From Baffinella frigidus (Eukaryota > Cryptophyceae > Cryptomonadales > Baffinellaceae), in NCBI GenBank assembly GCA_026770585.1, contig MU646554.1:22531-33496 (forward strand): a stretch of DNA of 10,966 nucleotides, read 5' to 3'. The notes under the pieces are model-generated. The model did no database searches, was not told where the DNA came from, and saw nothing but the letters and a program-made list of their open reading frames with translations. Positions 1 through 10,600 of this stretch are shown one piece after another (position 1 is the first letter of the stretch; each line of letters starts with the position of its first letter). The translations under genes and the position numbers were made by a program.

Positions 1-77
1 TAGGGTGTAGGGTGTAGGGTGTAGGGTGTAGGGTGTAGGGTGCAGGGTGTAGGGTGTATGGTGTAGGGTGTAGGGTG
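1..77. repeat. Heptamer array (TAGGGTG)x11
   Basis: Eleven head-to-tail 7-bp units with two substitutions (TGCAGGG, TATGGTG). It is a variant of the TTTAGGG telomere unit, but it lies within the intron following exon 88-156, so it is an interstitial array and not a chromosome end. Confidence 0.9.
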
Positions 78-87
78 AATGGCTCAC

Positions 88-156
88 ATCGCCCGCCAGC
101 GCCGCATCCTTTTCCTTGTCTGCAGCGGCGGTTGCTGCAGCAATGTCAGAATGAGC
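88..156 (-). CDS. Last exon seen, 23 codons (AHSDIAAATAAADKEKDAA...)
   Basis: The acceptor is CCCTAG and the donor is GAT|GTGAGC, phase 0. It reads AHSDIAAATAAADKEKDAAL then AGD. It aligns across the junction of exons 363-438 and 189-256 without any interruption. It was probably made by duplication of that region. The gene continues below position 88. Confidence 0.75.
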
Positions 157-3100
157 CTAGGGCGTAGGGTGTAGCGTGTAGGGCTCACCTCGGTCGCCAG
201 CGTCGCAGCCGCCGCGGTCGCCGCATCCTTCTCCTTCTTGTCTGCTGCGGCGGTTGCTGCCGAGAGGTCAGGGTTTAGGGGTTAGAGGTTTGAGGGGTCA
301 GAGATTTTATGGGTTTAAGGGTAAAGGTTTCAGGGGTTTAGGGGTGGGAGGTTAGGGGTTACCTGCTGCGATGTCAGAAGACGCCTTGTCCTTGGTTGCC
401 GCCACCTCTTTGGCGGCTTTGCCCTCGGCTTCAGCCACCTGGTTTTGGGGTTTGGAGTTTGGGATTTTGAGGTTTGGGGTTTGGGGTCTTGAGGTTTGGG
501 GTTTGGGGGTCTGTGTCTAGGGTTCGTGCGTGTTGCTTCAGAACGTGGTTGTGTTGCCGCGGTACCCCGAAACGCCACCCGATTCGGGTGTTGCTTCAGG
601 GCGCAGATGTGTCCTTTGTGGGTTGCTTCAGGACGGGGATGCTGCTTCAGGACGGGAGCGTGGTGGTTCAGGACGGGCATGTGTTTCTTCAGGTCAGCAG
701 CAACACACGCGCGTGCGTGTCCACACACGTGGAGACGTTTTGGATAACCCCGAAAACGCCACCCCTCCCGGATCCTTACGGACGGATCCGTCAACTTCTA
801 CCACGCGCACACGCGTCAACTTTCCACAAAACATCAACTTTGCACGAAACAGTACCTTTGCAGCGGCGTCCTTGTTAGCCTTATCCGTGGCAGCTTTGGC
901 CTCCTCCTGCGCCTTCTTCATCACCTCCGCGAGCTTCGCTTTTGCCGCCTCCTGATGAGGGTGTAGGGTTTAGGGTTTAGGGTTTGGGGTTTGGGTTTTA
1001 GGGTTTTGGGTTTAGGGTTTTGGGTCTAGGGGTTTGCATTTAGCGTTTAGGGTCTGGGGTTTGGGGTGTAGGGTTTAGGTCCCGTATCAAGTATTAGTTC
1101 ACAGTTTAGGGCGCAGGGTGTAGAGTGTAGGGTTCATGGCTCAATGTGTGGGGTGTAGGGTTTATGCTGTAGGGTGCTTGGTTCACAGTGCAGCGTTTCG
1201 GGTTTCAGGTTTCGGGTTTCAGGTGAATAGTGTAGGGTGTAGGGGGCGTACCCGCTCAACGCGAAGGCTCTCGGAAGAGCTCTCCCTCTCTGCCTCGATC
1301 CCTGACCCGAAATCCTACACTATCAACCATACCCCTCATAGTGAAGGGCTTCGGGGGTAGGGTACGTGCCCGCTCAGCGCAAAGGCTTTTCGAAGAGTGG
1401 GGGGTTCATGGTTCACAGTGAAGGGTTTCGGGTTTAGTGTTGATAGTGTAGGGTAAGGGTTGTAGGTTTGAGTAGGGTGCGTGCCCGCTCGGCGCGAAAG
1501 CTTTCCGAAGAGATCTACTGCTCAGCCTTGACCACCCCAACCCTACACACTATGAAGTGTACTACAAAATGTACTATGAAGTGCACTATGAAGTGCACTA
1601 TGAAGTTTACTATGAAGTGTAACCCTGAACTATTATGAAGTGTGGGGTGCGTGCCCGCTCGGCGCGGAGGCTTTCAGAAGAGCTCTCCCTCTCTTCCTGG
1701 ACCCCTAACCCAAAACCCTACACTATTAACCATACCCCCCACAGTATGGGGTTTCGGGTGTAGGGTGCGTGCCCGCTCGGCGCGAAGGCTCTCGGAGGAG
1801 TTCTCCTGCTCAGCCTTGATCCGCGCCAGCTCTGCGTCGTGCGATTCCTGATGTAGCGTTTGGAGTTTAGGGTTCATGGTTCATGGTTTATGGTTTATGG
1901 TTCATGGTTTATGGTTTATGGTTTACGGTGCAGGCTTCTTCGCGGGAGGGAGACGGGGTTTGGGGTTTAGGGTTTAGGGTTTAGGGTTTTGGATTTTGGG
2001 TGCAGGGTCAGGGTTTCGGGTTTAGGGCCGCCTCGTGCGCTTCCTGTGCGGGAGAGAGCCGCGCCGAGCGGGCACGCACCCTACGCCCGAAACCCCATAC
2101 TGTGGGGGGTATGGTTAATAGTGTAGGGTTTCGGGTTAGGGGTCCAGGAAGAGAGGGAGAGCTCTCCCCAACCGGTTGGGGGTTGAGGGAAGGGCACGGC
2201 GGGGCGAGTCTCACGCGCGGGAATTGTCTACCCTGATCGGCGGACATGTCCGTGGTTCCGCATTTCGAGTTGATAGACCCCCGTTTGCGGGGTGTTGGGG
2301 GGTTCGGGAGTAGAGGCGGGACCTGGAGTTTCTCGAGGGCGGTGGCGCGCTCGGCGTCAAGGCGCGCGCGTAGCGCTTCCAATGCCGCCGCCGCCGCCTC
2401 CGACCCCTGTCAATGGAAGCCGTTTTCAGTGTTTACGATGCCGGTTCGGGGTTTGGGGTTTGGGGTTTGGGGTTTGAGGTTCGCAGCGCTTCCAAAGCCG
2501 TCGCCGCGGCGTGGAACAGCCCCGCCGGCAGGCTCTTGAGCGCCCGCGTGACCGGTCACGCGGACGCCGAAGCCAACTGTCCGAGGTTACTGCCTTGTCA
2601 TGTTCCGCCCGTACAGCCTCTGACCCCTGTCGATGGACGCCGTGTTTAGTGTTTACGATGCCGGTGTGCGGTTTCGGGTTTGGGGTTTGGGGTTTGAGGT
2701 TCCAAAGCCGCCGCCGCCGCCTCAGAACCCTGCGGACTGTCACGGGTGGGTATGCAGGTTAGGGTTTGGGGTTTGGGGTTGAGGGTTTGGGTTTTAGGGT
2801 AGCAAGCGGTGTTGGGCTGTGGTAGTCGCACCGTTGCCTGCGGAAGGCACCGATGTGACCAGTTCAGGGTCAAACGGCGTGACTGTGGTATAAAGTCAAT
2901 CCGGTCATCCTACACGGGACTTGTATCCCCAAAGCATCGCACCCCATGGTCGGCCCAGGCGGCATCGGTACCGCTCCGTTGCCCCCCCTCAGCCAGGCGA
3001 TCGAGCTCGGGGAGCGTTGTGGGGGAGGCGGTCGTTGGGGAGACGGTCGGGGAGGGTTAGAGGAACGGACCTGGGTGAGGAGTTGGAGCTTGAGCTCCTC

Positions 3101-4617
3101 GAGGCGTTTCTCCAGCTCTGTCTCGAAGCGCGCGGCCGCCTCTGCCTTCTCTCGCGCAGCATCCTTAGTCGCCTGGTTTGGAAGGATAGGGCGTCAGTTG
3201 GAAGGATAGGGCGTCAGTTGGAAGGATAGGGCGTCAGTTGGAAGGATAGGGCGTCAGTTGGCAGGATAGGGCGTCAGTTGGCAGGATAGGGCGTCAGTTG
3301 GGTTAGCTCTGTCTCGAAGCACGCGATTGCCTCGGCTTTCTCGCGCGCCGCGTCCTTGGTCGCCCGGTGGAGTTACGGGTAGAGGTTCAGCTTCAGGGTG
3401 CAGGGTGCAGGGTGCAGGGTTTAGGGTTTAGGGGGAACTCTCACTAGTTTGCAGCTGTTCGTCCCGGTTTTCGGGCTCAGGGGCGGGGGCTCGCCTTATC
3501 GAAGGCGCCCTTGACGCCTTTCAACTCCTGTTCCAACGCCGCAATCTGCTTCGTCGCCTCCTCCAGCTTCACTTTCAGTTCGTCCGCCTGTTTGGAGTTT
3601 GGGGTTTGGAGTTTGGGGTTTCTGCTTCGTGGCATCCTCCAGCTTTATCTTCAGCTCGTCTGCCTGTGTTTGGATTCTGGGTTTAGGGTTTTGGGGTTTG
3701 GGATTTTGGGTTTTGGGGTTTTGGTTTTGGGTTTTGGGTTTCGGGTTTCGGGTTTAGACAACCCCCTCTCAAAATTGAGGGTTTAACATTTAGGGGTTAG
3801 GGTTAGAACCTTCTTGGCCTTCTCCTTAGCGAGGTCCTTCTCGACCTCGAGCTTCTTCTTGATCATCCCGTCCAACTCCTCCTTCAGCCGCTTCACCTGC
3901 ATTAGTGTTTAGTGTTTAGGTTTGAGGGTTTAGGGTTTGGGGATCAGGCTTCTCCGACGCTTCACCTCACCATACAACGTAAAATACCAACCCCTCCTTC
4001 AGCCTCCTCACCTTTGGGGTAGTGTTTAGGGTTTGGGTTTTGGGTGTAGGCTCCTCCTTGAGCCGCTTCACCTCCCGAGCGTCTAAAGTCACCCAGCGTC
4101 TCAAGTCAACTAGCGCCTAAAGTCAACTAACACGACCCAAAGTCAACTTCGAGTCGACTAAAGTCAAGAACACACTCGTCACGCCCTGCGTCGTGTCACG
4201 TCCTCTGTCGGAATGCACACTCACTACATCCACGAGTTGTCGAACGGCAAGCCACACAGTGGGCTTCGCAGACATTGTCAATCTATTTTCCTGGTACAAA
4301 TAATATCCCTGGCTAAAGAATCACCGGAATTTCGACCGGAATTCTGGTCGAAATCCGCTTCGAAGCCCACTGCGCCAAGCCAGAGGCCTCGAAACATCCA
4401 CTATTGACATCTTTCAGCGGAAACCCGAAGGCTTGTAAAGTCACTTTAGCCAGATCTGGCGTGGTGTGGTACCTCTTTGGAGGCGTTGACGGTGGAGTCA
4501 GCCATCTCCTTCTCGATAGCCTGGAGGCGGGCCTTGATTTTGTCGCGGTCTGTCGAGACCTCGTACAGTTCCCGCGTCAGATTCGCTTGCGTGTCCTGCG
4601 CGCCCGTCGATGCCGTT

Positions 4618-4669
<52 letters not shown>

Positions 4670-7600
4670 TGTGAGAGAGAGCGAGCGAGCGAGAGAGAGA
4701 GAGATAGAGAGAGCGAGCGTAGTGTTAGTACAGGTGCTAGTGAGTGAGGATGCTTCGAGACCTCGCACAGCTCCCGCGTCAGATTCGCTTGCGTTTCTTG
4801 TCGAGGGTTAGGGCTTAGGGGGTTAGGGGTTGGGGGTTTAAATTGTTTGAGAGTGCCATGTGCGAGTGCTATAGGGTGCTAGCGAGTGAGGATGCTTTTG
4901 GCTTTTGGATTTTGGGTTTTGTTCTGTGGTCTAGGGTTCAGGGTAAATTTTCGCTTCAGGGGCCAGGACTCGTTGAGTGTTCTGGTTCTTCACAGACCTT
5001 AGCTTTCTTGAGATAGCGTCGTGGCCAGAGTTGAGGGCTCAGGGTTTACAGGTTTGTTTCATTCAGGGTTTGAGACCTTAGCTTTCTTCTCGGTGGCAGC
5101 AAGGTTCGAGGGTCTTCTTGCTCTCGGAAGAGGAGGCTTTCAGGTCCGCACTGAGCTATGTAAGAGTGCTCTTGCATAGCCCCGGAGCTATGTAACAGGG
5201 CGCTTGTAAGTGAGGATGGTTTTTGATGCGGGGGTTATTTTCCCTTATGGGTTCTTTCGGGTTCAGAGTATATGGTTGCACGGACCTTAGCTTTCTTCTC
5301 GGTGACGGCAAGCGAGGCTTCGAGCGTCTTCTTGCTTTCGGAGGAGGAGGCTTTCAGGTCCGCCAATTCCTTCTCCGCCTTCTTCAGTTTCTCCACCTGT
5401 CCGAGGGAGGTTGGAGGGTTATTTTATTAAGGGATTAGGGTTTAGGTTTTTAGTTTCTAGGGTTTAGGGTTTAGGGTTTAGAGTTTAGGGTTTATGGTTT
5501 ATGGTTTGGGGCTTGGAGTTTAGGGTTCAGGGCTCAGGGTTTAGGGTGCAAAGGATACATCCATGTTGGTGTATGCGGATTTCGGGGTGAGGGTTTAGGG
5601 ATGAGGGTTCAGGGCGTCGTGTTTCGGGTTTCGGGTTTAGACCGCGACCTTGAGAGTTCAGGGTTCAGGGTTCAGGTTTTAGGGTGTATGGTTTAGGGGT
5701 GAGGGGGTGAGGGGGACCGTGCCGCCATTTTTGTTTAATTAAGGTTTTTATTTATTTATCTATTTATTCATTTTATGTTAAATGTTAAGGGTTTCGGATT
5801 TCGGGTTCCGGGTTCATGGTTTCGGGCTCGTGGTTTCTGGTTTCGGGGTGAGACCGTGCCGCCCGACGTCGCCTTGAGCTGCTGTTCCACGTCCGCGATC
5901 ATCACGTCCAGCTAGTCTCGGGATTCGACACACTTCGAGTGTGTCTTGGGGACGTGCCGGTAGTAACGTTTTGTACCTTTTGTACCGCCCGCTCAGAGGC
6001 CGGTACACATTTCGGACGTGACAGTACTAACGTGACCCCCTTAAAACGGTTTGGGGGTCACTGACGTGACCTCCTTAGACGTGACCCTCTTAGACGTGAC
6101 CCCCTTAAGACGCGACCCCCTTAGAACGGTTTCGGGACGAGACCGTGTCGCCCGACGCGGCCTTGAGCTGTTGCTCCAGGTCCACGATCGTCACGTCTTG
6201 CTTGTCCTGGTTTCGGGTTTCGGGTTCCAGGGTTAGGGTTCCGGGTGCAGGGGCTCCGGGTCCAGGGTTTCAGGTTTTCGGATTCAGTATTTCTGCTCCA
6301 GGTTCACGACCGTCACGTCCTGCTTGTCCTGCTTTCGGGTTTTGGGTTCAGGGTTCGAGGTACAGGGTCCAGGTTTTTCAGGTTTTCAGGTTTTCGGATT
6401 GCTCCAGGTCCGCGATCGTCACGTGCTGCTTGTCCTGTGTCAGGATTCGCTTCAGTTTTGTGTGCAGTGTTTAGTGTTCAGTGTTCAGTGTTTAGGGCTC
6501 AGTGTTTCGGGCTTCGGGTTCAGGGCTTTGGGCTCAGGGTCCAGGTTCCAGGTTTCAGGGGTTTGGGTTTCGGGCTTCGGGTTGCCGGTGTTGAGTTGAG
6601 GGTGTAGGGTGTAGGCGAAACCTTCTCGGCCTTGCCCGAGACGTTGTTTGGTGTTTGGTGTTCGGCGTTGGGTGTTTGGTGTTTGGTGTCTAGAGGTTTG
6701 ATAGCTTTCTAGCTTCCTGGTTTTTGGGTTTCGGGTCCAGTGTTTGGTGTGGGTATTTGGAGGTTTCTTTTTTCTTTCCCCCTTTTTTTCTTGGTTTTCG
6801 GGTTGTTTCTTGGTTTTCGGGTTGTGAGTTTAGGTTACCTTCTCGGCCTTCCCCGCAACGATGTTTACTTCCAGCTCTGCGATCCGCTTCTCCAGAGGCT
6901 CTTTCGCGTTCAGCAGGTCCGCCTCCTGGGTGAGGGTTTCAGGGTTGAGGAAGTAGGGTTGAGGGGTTGGGGTGTGTGGTTGAGAGATTAGGGTGTAGGG
7001 CTTAGGTTTTGGGTTTTAGGTTTTAGGGTTTGGGGCTCTTTCGCGTTGAGAAGGTCTGCCTCCTGGGTGAGGGTTTCAGGATTTCAGGTTTCAGGTTTCA
7101 GGTTTCAGGTTACAGGTTTCATCTCGGAACATAACACAACCTGTGGGTCACAAAGACGTTCAACGCCGATTTACGCTATGTTAAGACTTTAATAGGGCAA
7201 CAGACCAAAAATGGGGTAGTTAGGCCTACGGGATTGCCTAGGACCTCCTACTGTAGGCCACACTCCTAGGACTTTTTGGTCATAGGAGCCCTACGGCCTA
7301 CGGTAGGCAATACCGTAGGCCTAACTACCCCCTTTTTGGTCCGTTAGCCTACGAACTTGCATTTCGCGGAGCTCCGCGATACGCTTTTCGAGAGGCTCTT
7401 TTGCGTCGAGCAGGTCCGCCTCCTCGGTTATAGGGGTTAGGGGTTAGGGTTTAGGGGTTCGTGTGTCGGGTTTGGGGCGGATTTAGGGGTTAGGGGTTGG
7501 GGTGTAGGTATGAAGGTTTCGGGTTCAGGGTGTAGACTTTAGGGTTTAGGAGTTGGGGTGTGGGGTGTGGTGTGTGGTGTGTGGGGTGTGGAGATAAGAA

Positions 7601-10600
7601 TTTAGAGTTGAGAGTTGAGAGTTGAGAGTTTAGGTTTTAGGTTTGGGGGTTTAGAGTGTAGGGTTTCGGGTTCAAAGTGCACTTCCAAAGTCAATTGTGC
7701 TTCAAAGTCAATTCGCCCCAACGCTCCTTATCGCGGAGGTCCTTGGCGAGGCTCTCGATCTTCTTCTCGAGCGGCGCGATCCTCTCTCTTCTGTCCGCTC
7801 CTTCACCGCCGCCTCCGCATTCCCTCCACCGCTCAACCTTCCTCTCCAGAACCCTACACCCTAACTCCTCCACCCTGCACCCTGCACCCTGCACCCTGCA
7901 CCCTGCACCCTCCGCCCTGCACCCTGCACCCTGCACCCTGCACCCTGCACCCCCATAAACCCCACACCATCAACCCTGAAGCTTCGCAAGAGCACGGGAG
8001 GGCACCTTATCGCGGAGGTCCTTGGCAAGGCTCTCGATCTTCTTCTCCACAACCCGAAACCCGAAACCACACACACTAACCCTCAGGCGCGTCCGCTCCT
8101 TTGCTGAATCCGAACCTCAAATTCTAACCAGGGTAGTAACCCCTAACCCCGACGCACCTTATCGCGGAGGTCCTTGGCGAGGCTCTCGATCTTCTTCTCG
8201 AGCGGCGCGATCCGCTCCTTCGCCGCCGCCTCCGCGTGCTTCACCTAGTGTTCAGGGTTTGGGGTTTAGGTTCACGAACATTGGGGCTCAGGTTCACGAA
8301 CAGGTTACGAGAAATGATCACAAATGGTCGCTCCTTCGCCGCCGCCTCCGCATGTTTCACCTGATTGTTAGGGCATTCATCTCAGAAAAGCCGCTGTGTA
8401 GTAAATTTCGTGTGAGAGAAAGGCGTTTCTGAGATAAAACCTCTAACAATAGGGTTGGGGCTTGAGCTCCCCTACCCGCCGACCCTGGTCAGGGTCTGCG
8501 GGGACGCGCGAATCGAAAGCGCACTTCAGAAGTTTGACCGGGGTCTAAGGTTTAGGGGTCGGTTATGAGCCCTTGGTATCAAAGGTTATGCGCTCTTGCC
8601 GTCCAAAGGTAAGAGCCATTCCGGTAGGACTTGTCGCGTTTTCGAATTCGAGATTTCAAGATTTCAGACTTCAAAAAGGTTTTAAAGGTCGTAAAATGTT
8701 TTAAAACACACCGTTTCAAATCGCATGGTACAAATGAAGTCTGAAATTATCAATTTCAAATTCGAAAACGCGACAAGTCCTACCGGAATAGCTCTATGAA
8801 CCCTCGCCGTCAAAGTGTTTCCACGCGACGATAGCCTGCACCTCAAATCGTCAGTGGACTAACTCGGTTTGGGTTTACTCAGTACTAACCCGCGGCCGGA
8901 TTCCGGCCGCTTTGTACCAGGAACAATAGAAAGACACAGTCGGTTTGATGTGGAGGCTATCGTTGCGTGGTTCGGGTTTGACCTTGCCTTCCGCCTCCTT
9001 GGTACGCGCGTCAGCCTCCTTCACCTTTTGGGTTTTGGGTTCAGGGTTTCGGGTTTAGGTTTAAGGGTTTCGGGTTTAGGGTTTAAGGTTTCGGGTTTAC
9101 CTTCCCGTCCAGCTCCTCGACCTTGTCTTTCATCTTCGTTTCCGTCTCCGTCAGCTTTGTCTTCACCTGTTTCGGGGGGTTGAGGGCAAGGGGTCACGCC
9201 AGGACACAAGAAGGAATTTCAGAACGCGACGTTTCGTTTCGTAGTACTCTTCCTAGTCTTCCACGTTGTCGTTCATCGTGCCCTCCGTCTCCGTGAGCTC
9301 CACCTTCACCTGTTTCGGGTGTTGGGTGTTGGGTGTTGGGGGTTAGGGGTTAGGGTTCTGGGGTTGAGAGGAGTTGAACCTTCTCGAGCTCGGCCGCGGT
9401 TTATGGTTTAGTGTTTAGTGTTTAGTGTTTACTGTTCGGTGTTTGGGTTTAGGGTTCAGGATTTAGGGGTTAAGAGGAGTGCAACCTTCTCAAGCACGCG
9501 GGTGTAGGGTTGAGGGTGTAGATGTAACCTTCTCGAGCTCGGCGGAAAGCTTGGCGGAGTCGCCCTCGCCCTTCTTGCCCGCCGCATCTCTCTCCTGCTC
9601 CAGCTTTTTGAGCTTGGCCTCCAGATCCTTCACCTTCGCCTGAAAGGGGGGTAACCGTTACTCGGGTAACCGTTTATTTACGCGGGGTAAACGGGGGGTA
9701 CCGCGGTTTTTGCTTCTGTAGGCACGCTAGCGCAATGAAACAATGGGAAAAGTTGACGATGCTGGTACCAAACCGTAAAGTTTTGCCATGGTTTGATTGT
9801 TTTCGCGGCTCTGGCCGTTGGTGTTCGAGTGGTTGGTTTACGCGGTCTGACGGCGAATTCATTTTTTTTCAATTCTCAATTTTTCCAGGAGTTACTCGGT
9901 TCGTTCAGAAGGGGTAACGGTCCAGGAACCACCCCAGCCCTCACAAAAACAAAAGCCCGGTTCAGTCAACTCCCCTCGTTCGCGGCTTACCTCGAGATCC
10001 CTCATAACCTGACTCACCTCGAGATCCTTGATAGCGTTGTCCTGCCCCGCGAGGGAGGATGATGCCACAAGCCTCCGTGGATCACATCGAGGCTGGAGCA
10101 AGATCAATTTCCTTCGGGGAAAGGTTCGAATTCGAGGCTCTGGCCACGGGAACTGACTCAAGCTACAGATTCGATTTCCACTCAGCAGCCACCGGGGGCT
10201 TCACGGATACTGTCCATCTCAACGAATTGTACTAAAATCGTATCCATTTGCATAGGATTAACCGCATTTCCCCCGGATATCCTGGGGGGAAGGAACTCGG
10301 CCGCTGCTAAGTGGAATCTCACCTCGAGTTCTTTGATGGCTTTGTCCTTCTCCGCGAGGGCGGCGTCTTTGTCTTTCAGGAACTTGTTCGAGGCTTCGAG
10401 GCTCGCTTCCAGGCCCTTCACCTGGTCAAGGTTTGGGGTTTAGGGTGTGGGTAGACTTTGAGTGTAAGGAGGCGTCAGTCTTTCCGGAATTTACTCGCGG
10501 CGTTGAGGCTCGATTCAAGACCCTTCATCTGAGGGTTTGGGGTTTGGGGTTTAGGGTTTAGGGTTTAGGGTTCAGGGTTTGGGGTTCAGGGTATAGGGTA

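Noticed and set aside
1-77. Chromosome-end telomere
   Set aside because: The array is short, impure, and inside an intron of the gene. Similar arrays are scattered through the whole window.
330-794. 154-residue minus-strand open frame and overlapping plus-strand frames of 130-141 residues at 474-955
   Set aside because: They run through intron repeats. The composition (RNPKPQT repeats, Cys/Phe-rich) is translated TTTGGGG and CAGGACGGG repeat, and the real exons here (363-438, 856-951) are in other boundaries.
3181-3300. CRISPR-like or bacterial repeat array
   Set aside because: The 20-bp units are contiguous with no spacers, and the context is a spliced eukaryotic gene.
5814-6008. 64-residue minus-strand frame
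   Set aside because: It overlaps the exon copy 5855-5911 in a different frame and otherwise lies in intron repeat sequence.
6145-6607. Overlapping plus-strand frames of 91-120 residues rich in FRVSGFG
   Set aside because: They are translations of TTTCGGG/TTCAGG intron repeats and antisense of exon 6144-6206, with no independent support.
7615-8079. Proline-rich 154-residue protein on the plus strand
   Set aside because: It is mostly translation of the CACCCTG array (TLHPAPC repeats) plus antisense of exon copies.
8481-8498. GACCCTGGTCAGGGTC hairpin as a terminator or regulatory RNA
   Set aside because: The 7-bp arms have no T-run and lie mid-intron in a eukaryotic gene; probably chance or part of insertion debris.
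9678-10161. Small minus- and plus-strand frames between exons
   Set aside because: No heptad pattern, no matching splice sites except the short copy at 10018-10041, and both strands are open by chance.
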